Source: a virus. From it: a stretch of 60,252 nucleotides of DNA. The notes beneath the pieces were generated by a model. That model saw only the letters and a list, made by a program, of their open reading frames with translations. It made no database searches and was not told the origin of the DNA. The DNA is taken from the IMG/VR virus record IMGVR_UViG_3300021599_001627, positions 1 to 60,252 of that record. One strand, given 5' to 3'. Shown here piece by piece: positions 44,829 to 53,559 of this stretch (within the stretch, counting starts at the first letter, position 1; each line of letters opens with the position of its first letter). Position numbers and translations under genes: made by a program.

Positions 44829-45093
44829 TGTTTACCCCACATCTGGTAGCCGGCGGAATGACTTCTAGCTTTGATACTCGTTGTTCGATGCTGCCAAGAC
44901 GGCTGAGTGTTTCGCGTCGATCGGCTTTGATGTCGACGTGGAGTGTTTCGAGGCGAGTGGCGACGTTCTCGACGGCGGCTGTCAGCCGGATGACAGCATC
45001 GCGACCCTCACGTGAGCGGCTTCCCATGGCACCCAATCCCATAGCGCCCACAGTGATTGAGGCCCCGAGGGCTGCAGCAATGACCTCAACCAC
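44821..45093 (-). CDS. Membrane-anchored coiled-coil protein (90 aa)
   Basis: A hydrophobic N-terminus (VIAAALGASITVGAMGLGAM) is followed by a basic region and a coiled coil (ENVATRLETLHVDIKADRRE, TLSRLGSIEQRVSKLEVIP). This topology (TM plus coiled coil) is typical of phage lysis accessory proteins (hemolysin XhlA-like or i-spanin-like). It overlaps the holin candidate by 8 nt. Confidence 0.65.
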   Translation of the reverse strand: MVEVIAAALGASITVGAMGLGAMGSRSREGRDAVIRLTAAVENVATRLETLHVDIKADRRETLSRLGSIEQRVSKLEVIPPATRCGVNNE

Positions 45094-45150
45094 GACTAAG
45101 GCGAAGGCGACAACCTCAGGGTATCGGTGTTTCGATTAGAGGGTTGCAGC

Positions 45151-45294
45151 TCAGCGACCTTGGCCGCGGGTCTTTTTGCGTCCTCGGCGGGCTGGGCGCG
45201 AATGTTGACCTTGCCCTTGCGCTGTTGTTTTCGGGGGGCCGGACTGGAATTCGCGGCGGAGGCTAGAGATTCCGGTCTTGCTCTTGGTGGCCAA
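45151..45294 (-). CDS. Short Arg/Lys/Gln-rich protein with TTG start (47 aa)
   Basis: An in-frame TAA lies two codons before the TTG at 45294, so TTG is the only possible start. The product MATKSKTGISSLRREFQSGP, PKTTAQGQGQHSRPARRGRK, KTRGQGR is extremely basic and probably unstructured. I recall very similar short proteins in picocyanobacterial siphophages, which supports the call. The sequence looks like a DNA- or RNA-binding peptide or a virion internal peptide. Confidence 0.6.
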   Translation of the reverse strand: MATKSKTGISSLRREFQSGPPKTTAQGQGQHSRPARRGRKKTRGQGR

Positions 45295-45330
45295 CGCTTA
45301 GCGGCGACTGATCCAAGCTACAGAGAATGA

Positions 45331-46110
45331 TTAACCGGAGTACACGATGTTGACTGCACCAGCATCGAAGGTATCGGTACCGTTAACAGTTGTAATGCGC
45401 ACGCGGTCAAGAACAGCTGCCAGGGTGACACTGCCCCCAGCGCAGGAAGCCTGGGCAGTGTCGCTACTACCGGTTGCTGATGACATCACCCACTGATTCG
45501 CGTTGATGAGGGTAATGGATGCTTCTCCGTGGGAAATGGTAGTAGCGGCTCGCGCTGCGGTTACCAGCAGACCTGTTGTTGAGTTGGCTGTAGATGCTGT
45601 CGACGTGAAAGCTCCTGAGGTATAGCCAGTTGTTGTTACACCGCTAGATGTGCCCAGTTGAATCTGCAGATTAGACGTGCCACTTGTACTGACACCAGCG
45701 AACATGACAGTAATTCGCTTTGTCCAGCTTGGAATGGTGGTGAAATCGATTGATGCGCCACTTGTGCTGGCCTGTGCGGTTGCACGGATGATGCGCGCGC
45801 GGTCGACCCAGCTCTGAGTGCCGGAACCATCTGTTGCTACGACTTGATCAGCAGTGCCAGAAGCTGTAGGGGCGACCAGCAGGCCCAGGTTGGTGGTTGC
45901 CAGAGTCCCGATAGTGATCCATCCGGTATTGGCGGCGTTACGCAGCTTCAGCAGACCCGTCGTGACGTCAGCCCAAGGCTGGTACGCATACGTCGTGGTC
46001 GGGGCGGTGGCTCCGCTGTTCAGCGATACAGCAGCGGCGAGGGCGTTGTTGAGGTCGGCGCGTACGGCGGCGCCGCTGGCGTTATCGATGATGTAATCGT
46101 GTTGCGCCAT
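45331..46110 (-). CDS. Tail fibre / tip protein (259 aa)
   Basis: N-terminus MAQHDYIIDNASGAAVRADL, NNALAAAVSLNSGATAPTTT, YAYQPWADVTTGLLKLRNAA, NTGWITIGTL is a conserved cyanophage/phage fibre start that is thought to attach to the tail tip. The C-terminal two thirds are Ser/Thr-rich beta sequence. It follows the gpJ-like genes by 2 nt. Confidence 0.82.
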   Translation of the reverse strand: MAQHDYIIDNASGAAVRADLNNALAAAVSLNSGATAPTTTYAYQPWADVTTGLLKLRNAANTGWITIGTLATTNLGLLVAPTASGTADQVVATDGSGTQSWVDRARIIRATAQASTSGASIDFTTIPSWTKRITVMFAGVSTSGTSNLQIQLGTSSGVTTTGYTSGAFTSTASTANSTTGLLVTAARAATTISHGEASITLINANQWVMSSATGSSDTAQASCAGGSVTLAAVLDRVRITTVNGTDTFDAGAVNIVYSG

Positions 46111-46112
46111 GG

Positions 46113-47405
46113 TCAGTACCTCCTTCCGTAGCCGACTGCGGTGTAGGTGAAGTCGCGGTTCACAGGATTGTCACCGCTGTCATAGAAGGTTAGCTGGAAG
46201 CCACTTGCGCTGATCGAGGCAAGGGTGAAGTGATCACCACTATTAAGATCGATAGGAGTAATATTAACGGCGGGTGCTTGGTAAAACGCATTTTCAAATG
46301 TCGCTGTGTAAGTGGTGGAACTACTGGTCAGCACAGTGGAGTGCGCGACTCGTTGCTGAAGCTCAGCTGTGACACCGAGCTCGGTCACGACAAGGTTCTG
46401 GTTGATTTGGGCGCTTGTTAGGGCGACTTTGAACTCGAACACCCGTCCTCGGAGGAGGTTGTTGGTGCAGACGCGCCAGGCGCTCCAGCTTGAGCCGTAA
46501 TCAAAATCAGGCCACTCATCGATGGGGGCGGTGTTGCTGTCGACGAGTACGGGTATGGTGCCGCTCTCGGTGGTGCGGACGTAGAGCCCGGCGTTGGCGT
46601 CGGTAATGTCGACACCGTCAAAGTCGCCCCATGTATCGATGTAGGCGATGTTCTCGTCCATCGCCGTGATGATGTTGAACGGCTCGACCGCAAGCCGGCG
46701 GGTCAGGTTCAGGTCGTAGACAGCACCGAGGTCGATTAGAGCGTCAAAGGCGTAGCTTCCTGATGTTTTGACCCCGCCGAGGGAGTCGAGCTCGGCGAGC
46801 CCGTCAAAGTTTCCGTCAAGGGCGAGAGAGTCAAAGTCGTATTTGAGGACCAGCCCGCCTCGCCCTGCGTCGTAGTTAAGCCCCGTGAGATCGCCCAGGA
46901 ACCCTGCGGTGTCTTCTTGAACGTCCTGAACGGTCAGGCGGCGTTGGGGTCTAGGCGGCTTGATTGTGGTGATCGCCGCGGCGCTGGAGCGAACACCAGT
47001 ACTGCTGCTGTACTTGAGGAGGTAAGTGCCCTGCAACAGGGGGACGACTGCAGTGTTCTGGGCTCCGGAGACGCGGGGGATTATCTCGGTGCTGTAGTTC
47101 CAGTCCGAGGCTTCGAGGTTGGGGGAGTGATTGATGATGACTTGGCCGCCCACCGTGACGTTGACGTCATCGGTGCGGTCCCAGGTCAGTAGGCCAGTGG
47201 TTTCATCGAGCGGGGTGATGGAGGCACCGCTGATGGTGAGGGGGACGTTGGCTTGGGGGCTGACGTACTGCTGGACGGAGGTGACGTCGGAGCGCACACC
47301 GAGACCGTTGATCGCGACGACTTCGATCTCGTACAGGCCAGGTGCGATGCCAGCGAGGTCGAGTGTCGGGGACTTGGTTGTGACTGTCTGCCAGTTGTAG
47401 CTCAT
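46113..47405 (-). CDS. C-terminal half of a split gpJ-like tail tip protein
   Basis: The 430-residue product begins inside a fibronectin type III domain: MSYNWQTVTTKSPTLDLAGI then APGLYEIEVVAINGLGVRSD is the second half of an FN3 as seen in lambda-type J proteins. Further beta domains include PLTISGASITPLDETTGLLTWDR and a host-contact C-terminus ending FTYTAVGYGRRY. Its ATG overlaps the stop of the 703-residue gpJ-like gene (TAATG), so translation is coupled. In most relatives J is one chain. Confidence 0.8.
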   Translation of the reverse strand: MSYNWQTVTTKSPTLDLAGIAPGLYEIEVVAINGLGVRSDVTSVQQYVSPQANVPLTISGASITPLDETTGLLTWDRTDDVNVTVGGQVIINHSPNLEASDWNYSTEIIPRVSGAQNTAVVPLLQGTYLLKYSSSTGVRSSAAAITTIKPPRPQRRLTVQDVQEDTAGFLGDLTGLNYDAGRGGLVLKYDFDSLALDGNFDGLAELDSLGGVKTSGSYAFDALIDLGAVYDLNLTRRLAVEPFNIITAMDENIAYIDTWGDFDGVDITDANAGLYVRTTESGTIPVLVDSNTAPIDEWPDFDYGSSWSAWRVCTNNLLRGRVFEFKVALTSAQINQNLVVTELGVTAELQQRVAHSTVLTSSSTTYTATFENAFYQAPAVNITPIDLNSGDHFTLASISASGFQLTFYDSGDNPVNRDFTYTAVGYGRRY

Positions 47406-49516
47406 TAGCTTACGAGGCGGTAACGAACTTCGTACTGGAGAGCGGTGGGATCATCTTGCCAACTGAGATAAAGTTTGTTGGTGACTTGACCGTTAGTCGA
47501 AACAGTCGCTGTTGACGCGGTGACGTTTTTGGGGTCACTGGGCTTGCTAACTGTGAGAGGTAGATACGTCTTAGTATTTAGTGGGACGTCCCGTTCGATG
47601 TAATCGTACTTGCTGGGGTGGTGGGCGACTGCTGTGACGACGTACTCGGTGCCGTTCTGTTCTTGGATGTTCAGCACGCGCCAGAGGGATCTGCGCATGC
47701 TGTCGTTGTTGTAGATGAAGACGCCCCCGGTGAGGGGAGTGGCAGTGAATGCCGTGCTCACTGTGATGCGGTTGCCGCTGACGGCAGAAACGGATCGGAC
47801 ATCGACACCTCCGTTCTCCAGGGTGACGTGGACCGTGGGGTTGCCGGTCAAGGGGAGGTCGGTGGCCTCCGGCGCGTCAATCAAGATGAAGGTGGAGCCA
47901 CCTTTTTTGATTCGGCCACCGCGGCGGGCGCCCGAGCGCAGGGGATCGGAGACGGCGATGATCGTGCCGGGTCGGACCGAGATGCCGGCGTCGATGCTGG
48001 TGGTAAAGCTGACGACCTCGGTCTCGTGTTGCTCGGTGTAGAGGAGCCACTCACCGACGCGGCGGGCTTGGCTTCGGCTGGTGCATGCGAAAGCGGTGAC
48101 CTCGGCTGTTACCACTCCGTACTGCGCGATGGCAGCTGGGTCCTCGACAGATTCAAAGGCTGTCTCCTGGAGATTGGTATCCAGGTAACCGACCACGACG
48201 ACGGAGTGCCGCGTCTTGAGGCTGCTTCCGCTGTACTGAAAGCCTTCCTCGCCGACGTTGGTCTGGTTGAAAACGTAGAGAGGGGCAGAGGGACTGTCCT
48301 GAGAAATGGTCAGGGAGCCGGCGCTCCAGTAGGGCATGGCTCGGAACACCGAGCACATATCGTTGATGAGCTTGTACGCCTCGTCTTGATTCTGGATTGA
48401 GATGTTGCACAGGAAGCGAGGCTCGAGGATAGGCGCGTTGTTGCTGTTGTACAGACCGGACGGTACCAGGGTGTTGCAGTACAGACTTGCGGCGTAAAAC
48501 GACCACTTGTCCAGATTGATTGAATGAATGTGTTGACCAAATCCGTAGCGGCAGTTTGTCAGCAGATCCCATAGGCACCAGGCGGGATCGGCGCACCACT
48601 GGGCGGCACTGAAAGTTCCGTCCCATGTGCCGGAGTAGATCAAAGCTCCGTTCTCGGGGTTAACGGAGGCGTTCGAGGGGATTTTGACCTTGATTCCGCG
48701 GATGCGATAAGACCGCGAAGGAATCGAGGAGAACTCTTTGGCGTTGATCTCCCAAGCGACCATCGCGCTGTTCGGATAGGTCAGTTTGGCATCAACAATT
48801 TCGGTGTAGCTGGTCCATTTGAAGTCGTCTTGAACCTTGACGTTGCTTGTGTCGTCCGTGAGACGTTCGACACGGATTTGGGCCGGGAACGCTCCGTCTA
48901 TAGGTACATTGTGGCTTTTTTGGAATGGGTCTGCTGAACGTCCGCTTACCGCGTGTGTGTCACCTACTTGTTGGAAACTACCACCGGAATACGCAATAAG
49001 GATTTTGTATTTGACCTTGAGCCCTTCAATGTCGCCGTTATCCTCTAGCCTCTGCAGAGCTTGCCAAGTCAAAGTGACCCGAACTCGGTCCACGTTTGTG
49101 TCATTGATCTGGCGGGTGACGGGTGCTTTCTCTTTGACCTCGACATCGACGCCGACTTCGCGCTCAACAGCAGTGAATCCTGGTATGTATTCCTGGTTTT
49201 GTGTGCCCCAGCGAACTTTAAGATCGTTATCGTCTACGCGTTGAAAGTTGTAGTCGGTCTTATTCAGGTCGCTGATCTTAGCCGCGGCTTGGAGGATAGG
49301 CGTCTTGTCGAGGTAGATGTCCTTCAGCATCGCCTTGTCGTAGTCGGCGCTGCCACGGGTGTAGGCGCGTGCGGATGGGAAGCCCTCGATCTCGCCCTCG
49401 CTGATCAGGTCGATGACACGGGCGTAGGCCCGCGAATCAAGGTTGTCCTCATCAGTGGATGGGCTGTAGGAGCCACCACCGCCTTTACCCCCGCCGCCGG
49501 CACCGATGATTGTCAT
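47405..49516 (-). CDS. Tip attachment protein J-like (N-terminal part)
   Basis: A 703-residue central tail-tip hub protein. The glycine-rich N-terminus (IGAGGGGKGGGG) and DNLDSRAYARVIDLISEGEI, EGFPSARAYTRGSADYDKAM are diagnostic of lambda gpJ relatives. DPAWCLWDLLTNCRYGFG near residue 310 and DEAYKLINDMCSVFRAMPYW near 380 are further conserved blocks. The C-terminus enters an FN3 domain (NVTASTATVSTNGQVTNKLY, LSWQDDPTALQYEVRYRLVS) that is cut by the stop codon and completed by the next gene. It contacts the receptor complex and closes the tail tube. Confidence 0.9.
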   Translation of the reverse strand: MTIIGAGGGGKGGGGSYSPSTDEDNLDSRAYARVIDLISEGEIEGFPSARAYTRGSADYDKAMLKDIYLDKTPILQAAAKISDLNKTDYNFQRVDDNDLKVRWGTQNQEYIPGFTAVEREVGVDVEVKEKAPVTRQINDTNVDRVRVTLTWQALQRLEDNGDIEGLKVKYKILIAYSGGSFQQVGDTHAVSGRSADPFQKSHNVPIDGAFPAQIRVERLTDDTSNVKVQDDFKWTSYTEIVDAKLTYPNSAMVAWEINAKEFSSIPSRSYRIRGIKVKIPSNASVNPENGALIYSGTWDGTFSAAQWCADPAWCLWDLLTNCRYGFGQHIHSINLDKWSFYAASLYCNTLVPSGLYNSNNAPILEPRFLCNISIQNQDEAYKLINDMCSVFRAMPYWSAGSLTISQDSPSAPLYVFNQTNVGEEGFQYSGSSLKTRHSVVVVGYLDTNLQETAFESVEDPAAIAQYGVVTAEVTAFACTSRSQARRVGEWLLYTEQHETEVVSFTTSIDAGISVRPGTIIAVSDPLRSGARRGGRIKKGGSTFILIDAPEATDLPLTGNPTVHVTLENGGVDVRSVSAVSGNRITVSTAFTATPLTGGVFIYNNDSMRRSLWRVLNIQEQNGTEYVVTAVAHHPSKYDYIERDVPLNTKTYLPLTVSKPSDPKNVTASTATVSTNGQVTNKLYLSWQDDPTALQYEVRYRLVS

Positions 49517-50085
49517 GACTTGACGCGCTCGGTGGAGACGCCGGCACTAACCACGATGCTGCCGACGACGGTTTCGCCGTAGACGATGGGGATGGGGAGG
49601 CCAGCACGGCTGACGTTTTGGATGCCGGAGAAGCTGTAGGACTTCTGCTTCGGGTCTTTCTGTTCCTGAGATGTCTGTGGTGTAGGTGCCAGCAGCTGGG
49701 CAACACCCCCGAGAACGAGGCTGGCGCCGATGCCGAAGGCAATGCTCTTGAGTGCAATCCCAGCCAGGAGCGCGGTGCCGGGGATGAAAAAGGAAGCGGC
49801 GACCAGGAGGGCCCCGACGATGATGCGACCGATGGCTCCGGCGCCGGAGAGCACTGGGGTGATGGTGATAACTTCCTCGGCGCCCACGGGGTAGTGGATT
49901 TCGTCCTCGGTGAGGATGTGGCGGCCGGCGCGCACGCGGTAGTGCTGCTCGACCATGTGCACTTCGAGGTGGGGGAAATTGGCGATCAGGAAGCGGACGG
50001 CCTCGGCTACAGATGACACGTCAGCGCGGAAGGTGTGCTGCCCGAGCTCTTTGGCCAACCGTCCGTAGACACGTATGAGGCGCAT
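49513..50085 (-). CDS. Tail assembly protein I-like
   Basis: 190 residues. MRLIRVYGRLAKELGQHTFR and AVRFLIANFPHLEVHMVEQH form the ubiquitin-like N-terminal domain; EIHYPVGAEEVITITPVLSG precedes a hydrophobic glycine-rich segment (IGRIIVGALLVAASFFIPGT); the C-terminus is NVSRAGLPIPIVYGETVVGS. This is the order in lambda gpI relatives, which assist tail-tip assembly. It overlaps the gpJ-like gene by ATGA. Confidence 0.88.
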   Translation of the reverse strand: MRLIRVYGRLAKELGQHTFRADVSSVAEAVRFLIANFPHLEVHMVEQHYRVRAGRHILTEDEIHYPVGAEEVITITPVLSGAGAIGRIIVGALLVAASFFIPGTALLAGIALKSIAFGIGASLVLGGVAQLLAPTPQTSQEQKDPKQKSYSFSGIQNVSRAGLPIPIVYGETVVGSIVVSAGVSTERVKS

Positions 50086-50088
50086 AGT

Positions 50089-50817
50089 TCAGCCGCGCTG
50101 GAGCTTTGTCCAATCGTAATGGCGGATGATTTTTCCGGTACATTTCTGGAGCCAGCCACCGTATAGATCACAGCTACTAAGACGACCACGTAGATGATGT
50201 AGTAAGAGTTGATCGCCTACATAGACACCAATATGGTCGAGCCCCGTACTGTTTAGTGAGAGCAAGATGGCGTCGCCACGTTTTAGTTCGTCGTCCTCGG
50301 GGACACGGGTGAATCCGGCTTCTTGCCAACAGTCGTCGAAAAAGGGTTTTCGCTCGAATTCCAGGGGGTCGATGGGACGGTCCCAGTCACGGATGTGAAC
50401 GCCGTTCTCGGCGTACCAGTCACGCACCAGGGCCCAGCAGTCGGTCAGGCTCCAGACCCATTCGCGGCCGACGAGCGGAGCGCGGAAGCCACACGGTTCG
50501 ATGTGGTCCCAGGTGCTTAGGTCCGGGTTGCAGATGGACCACGGAAGGCCGGACTTTTCGCAACCGACGCGATCAGCTTCGCTGGCGCTGGCGGCGGTGT
50601 ACGGGTGGCTGTGGAAGACCTCGATGATTTGGCCGGCGTCCTCGGTGGCGGCGTAGTCATCAGGATCCAGGATGAACATCTCCGAGGCGTTGGCAGCCCG
50701 GTTGCGGCAGGGGAAGTAGCGCTCACGGCCTTTGACGATGGCTACGAGGCCGCAAGCTTCTCGGGGATGTTCAGCGCGGGCGTGAGCGAGGGCGGCAGCG
50801 CGGGTGTCGTCGTTCAT
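50089..50817 (-). CDS. Tail assembly protein K-like (JAB plus NlpC/P60)
   Basis: Start at 50817 within a TGATG overlap; 242 residues. The N-terminal JAB/MPN metallopeptidase has IEVFHSHPYTAASASEAD. The C-terminal NlpC/P60 peptidase has TDCWALVRDWYAENG (catalytic Cys) and LDHIGVYVGD (His). Lambda gpK carries the same two domains; it acts at the tail tip, probably cutting peptidoglycan during DNA entry. The frame continuing to 51003 is antisense-like and rejected. Confidence 0.9.
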   Translation of the reverse strand: MNDDTRAAALAHARAEHPREACGLVAIVKGRERYFPCRNRAANASEMFILDPDDYAATEDAGQIIEVFHSHPYTAASASEADRVGCEKSGLPWSICNPDLSTWDHIEPCGFRAPLVGREWVWSLTDCWALVRDWYAENGVHIRDWDRPIDPLEFERKPFFDDCWQEAGFTRVPEDDELKRGDAILLSLNSTGLDHIGVYVGDQLLLHHLRGRLSSCDLYGGWLQKCTGKIIRHYDWTKLQRG

Positions 50818-51566
50818 CAGACGGTGTACTGACCGATGCCGGGGAAGCCTCCGAAGGGGAGTGATTGATTCACCCCGAAGCGTTTCTCGCAGCTGGTCAC
50901 TCGTTTGCCGCAGACGTCGAGGCTTTCCGAGGGGGTCGTGTTGTCGCTCTCGTCGTAGAAAGCGGTGCCGACGTAGCCACACTCGGTGCTGCGGTACTGC
51001 CACTGGCAGATGTTGCCAATAGTTTGGCGCTTGGGGGCCCGGACACCGGCGAGATCGAACGCAGCGACGAGCTCGAATTCCACGAGGTCGCGTGTCTCGG
51101 TGGCCTTGCGGTCGATGTAGTAGATCTCGTCTGGGAGGGACGCCGTGGAGTCCGGGGTCCCGAACGGATTGGTGTTTCCCTCGAAATTCACGGCGTCGAG
51201 GAAGCGCGCAAGGGTGCGGATTCGTTTGACCTCGGCACCGACGAGGTCGGAATTGGCTGTGATCTGGTTGATCTCCAGCAGGACGGCGGTGATGGTTCCG
51301 TCGACGTTGGCAATGCGGATTTTGGGGCGAGGGAGCGAGCCCTGGCCGGAGTACTCAAAGCCGTCAGCTTCGACTGGCCAGGCGTAGTAAGTTGCGCCAC
51401 CCCAGACGACGTGGCCTGAAACGGCCTTGGCGTTGACGCCGGAGTGGAAGCGGTAGACCTCGCAGGCGCCGTGGAGACGTGGGGAGGTTTTGACTTCGAA
51501 GAGTTCGATCAGCGCACTCGGGTGAAGACTGGCGAGCTCGGTGCGAACCTGGGCGGTGATGGTCAT
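50817..51566 (-). CDS. Minor tail protein L-like
   Basis: A 249-residue gpL homologue. LHPSALIELFEVKTSPRLHG and YAWPVEADGFEYSGQGSLPR, then IRIANVDGTITAVL form the first domain. The C-terminal domain holds the four cysteines (ICQWQYRSTECGY and CGKRVTSCEKRF) that bind an Fe-S cluster in lambda gpL. It lies between the gpM-like and gpK-like genes exactly as in lambda. Confidence 0.9.
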   Translation of the reverse strand: MTITAQVRTELASLHPSALIELFEVKTSPRLHGACEVYRFHSGVNAKAVSGHVVWGGATYYAWPVEADGFEYSGQGSLPRPKIRIANVDGTITAVLLEINQITANSDLVGAEVKRIRTLARFLDAVNFEGNTNPFGTPDSTASLPDEIYYIDRKATETRDLVEFELVAAFDLAGVRAPKRQTIGNICQWQYRSTECGYVGTAFYDESDNTTPSESLDVCGKRVTSCEKRFGVNQSLPFGGFPGIGQYTV

Positions 51567-51570
51567 GAGA

Positions 51571-53343
51571 TCACACTAGGTCAGTTGTGTATAAGTTGTA
51601 TTGATAAGTACTGGACGCATCTACACTTGTTCTTGAAAAATAAAAAGGCACTACTGGCCTTAAGGTGGATGCACCATTCATAGTCACTTTTCCTACTGGC
51701 GAATAATACGTTGTTAACGGTGTATTCCGCGAAAATCCCTGAGCTGATGCCGTGTAGATATTTGTCGCTAGCGTTGTGTAGCCACCAACTTTTGAAGCTC
51801 TCCCGCCAAAAGCCTGAAAGACTGGGTAAGTGCCTGTGTTGATATAGGCATTATTAGAGAATGCGTTTCTTGAGGCGACAACCCTGTTAGTGGGAAGATG
51901 ATAGCCGCGATCAGAATGCCAGCCATATGAATCGTTGGACACAAAATTTGTATTGCTTCCGGCGATTATATTCTCAGTGATAAGCGTAGAGAGATCAAAG
52001 CTATATTTGGAAGACTTCATCGAAGCGTTTGGCTGCGGGTAGGATCCGTTGGAGTAAAGATAAATTCCGTCATCTAGAATGGCAATTTCCTTGACAATTG
52101 GTTGCGCTATTGCGGTTTGACTAATGAAGTTTCCAGATTTATCAAAATAGAAAAGCCATTCAGGTGTGGCGACAAGGCACCCAGTCCCGTATCGAACGAC
52201 GGCAACGCCCGACCCGTTTGCGTTGTACCTATCAAAACTATTGGATATTGGTACAAAATCTTCGTCTAAGCGAATGACTAGAAGATATGCGGCTCTTTTG
52301 TCGAATAGTAACGATGTACCATCGTCGAATTGAATAAAAGCCGAAGAATTGGCCGTCCAAACGCTAAGGTAATACAGTCCACCATAGCTGATGTTCCACG
52401 ATGTTACTAAAGTTCCTGTGTTTGCGTTGACGATATCGTAAGTTAAATACCCAAGCTCATGTCGAACCATCATGATGTATTTCTGAAGTCGAATATATTC
52501 CATGCCGATTGTATGGCCCTGCGTAACGGTATTACCAGGTATGCCCATGCCCAGCTTAAATTCTCCGTTTGTGTCGTACACAGCGAACTTATCGTGCCCG
52601 TAGCCAAAGTACGAAGGAAGAAAACAAACAATGCTTTCTTTGTTGTTTCCTATGTCACAAATCAATGTTTCATCAATGTAATCACCAAGTGGTTGCGTAG
52701 TTTGAAAGATATCATTAAAAGCATGCTCCTTTGTCCATATAACTTCCCCGTTAAGCCTTCGCTTTGTTATTGCAAACTTCTCAGTGGTTGTTGACATTAG
52801 GCTATAAGAATTGCCCATCGCGTCTGTGACCAGGCTCGATGATGTAACGGCACCTACGAAATTGGGATTGTACAGCCAAGGGGCGTTAGCGAATGGGGCT
52901 GTCATTACTGACACCCAGAAATCGGTTCCAATGTCTCCGTAATCACCTTCGCATAATATGTCTGATTGGCATGATGCAAGAGCAGGGCTAAGAGTTGGAA
53001 TGTATAGTTCAAATACGCGACGAAAACTTGCACTTAAACGATAGGTAATAGGGTTGTCTTGCTCTATCGTCCACTCATCACAGCGAAAACGAAGCGCAGT
53101 CACCGAATCAGGTGGCTGCCATTCAAACCATTCGCCTGCATCGGCGCGGGCCTGAAGAAAGGTTTCTACTTCTTGTACTGCTTCTAGCTCCAGTAGCCAA
53201 GTTAGGTCCCACTCCGACCTCGGGGTATTAAGACCGAATACCAACGAGGACTCGTATCCATCACCGAGGGCAGTTGTGATGCGTTCCTGATCAGAGCGCT
53301 TACTCGCTGGATAGGTCGGGTTAATCGCGGGAAATGTCGCCAT
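51571..53343 (-). CDS. Minor tail protein M-like with large C-terminal domain
   Basis: Residues 1-115 match the gpM-type tail fold: RITTALGDGYESSLVFGLNT, RSEWDLTWLLELEAVQEVET, FRCDEWTIEQDNPITYRLSA, SFRRVFELYI. The gene at 58070-58771 is a paralogue of this part. The remaining 470 residues are an AT-rich, beta-repeat domain, perhaps a propeller (repeated strands such as WLFYFDKSGNFISQ and LVIRLDEDFVPISN). This suggests an added receptor or surface-binding module on a tail-tip protein. Confidence 0.8.
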   Translation of the reverse strand: MATFPAINPTYPASKRSDQERITTALGDGYESSLVFGLNTPRSEWDLTWLLELEAVQEVETFLQARADAGEWFEWQPPDSVTALRFRCDEWTIEQDNPITYRLSASFRRVFELYIPTLSPALASCQSDILCEGDYGDIGTDFWVSVMTAPFANAPWLYNPNFVGAVTSSSLVTDAMGNSYSLMSTTTEKFAITKRRLNGEVIWTKEHAFNDIFQTTQPLGDYIDETLICDIGNNKESIVCFLPSYFGYGHDKFAVYDTNGEFKLGMGIPGNTVTQGHTIGMEYIRLQKYIMMVRHELGYLTYDIVNANTGTLVTSWNISYGGLYYLSVWTANSSAFIQFDDGTSLLFDKRAAYLLVIRLDEDFVPISNSFDRYNANGSGVAVVRYGTGCLVATPEWLFYFDKSGNFISQTAIAQPIVKEIAILDDGIYLYSNGSYPQPNASMKSSKYSFDLSTLITENIIAGSNTNFVSNDSYGWHSDRGYHLPTNRVVASRNAFSNNAYINTGTYPVFQAFGGRASKVGGYTTLATNIYTASAQGFSRNTPLTTYYSPVGKVTMNGASTLRPVVPFYFSRTSVDASSTYQYNLYTTDLV

Positions 53344-53346
53344 GGC

Positions 53347-53559
53347 TTACCACTTGCTCAACGGACAGCTTGACTGCTGAAAACGCACTTTGACGTAGAC
53401 AAAACAGCCGCAGGCGCCACACTGGTTGATGTAGGGGCGTAGGCGGGCGCAGGACCTACAGATTGTGAGTCGTTCTCGGGCTACTTGGCCGAGTACAACC
53501 AGCCCCGTGCTTGCAGACGGTTCAGAGTCGCAGCAGGTTGTCTGGGACGCCTCTTCCAT
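53347..53559 (-). CDS. Small Cys-rich protein (zinc ribbon)
   Basis: Start at 53559 (second of two tandem Met codons). TICRSCARLRPYINQCGACG, CFVYVKVRFQQSSCPLSKW: CxxC....CxxCxCf....r....CP.gkW is a small ribbon known in phage tail regions (the pattern also appears in DUF6171-like proteins; name from memory). It is overlapped by the LamG gene stop. Role unknown. Confidence 0.72.
   Translation of the reverse strand: MEEASQTTCCDSEPSASTGLVVLGQVARERLTICRSCARLRPYINQCGACGCFVYVKVRFQQSSCPLSKW

Noticed and set aside
39125-46110. Diversity-generating retroelement acting on fibre genes
   Set aside because: No reverse transcriptase gene and no template/variable repeat pair were seen in the window.
47618-48400. 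A 260-codon plus-strand frame opposite the gpJ-like gene
   Set aside because: Antisense shadow with Asp/Gly/Val bias and no start context; the minus-strand protein is clearly gpJ-like.
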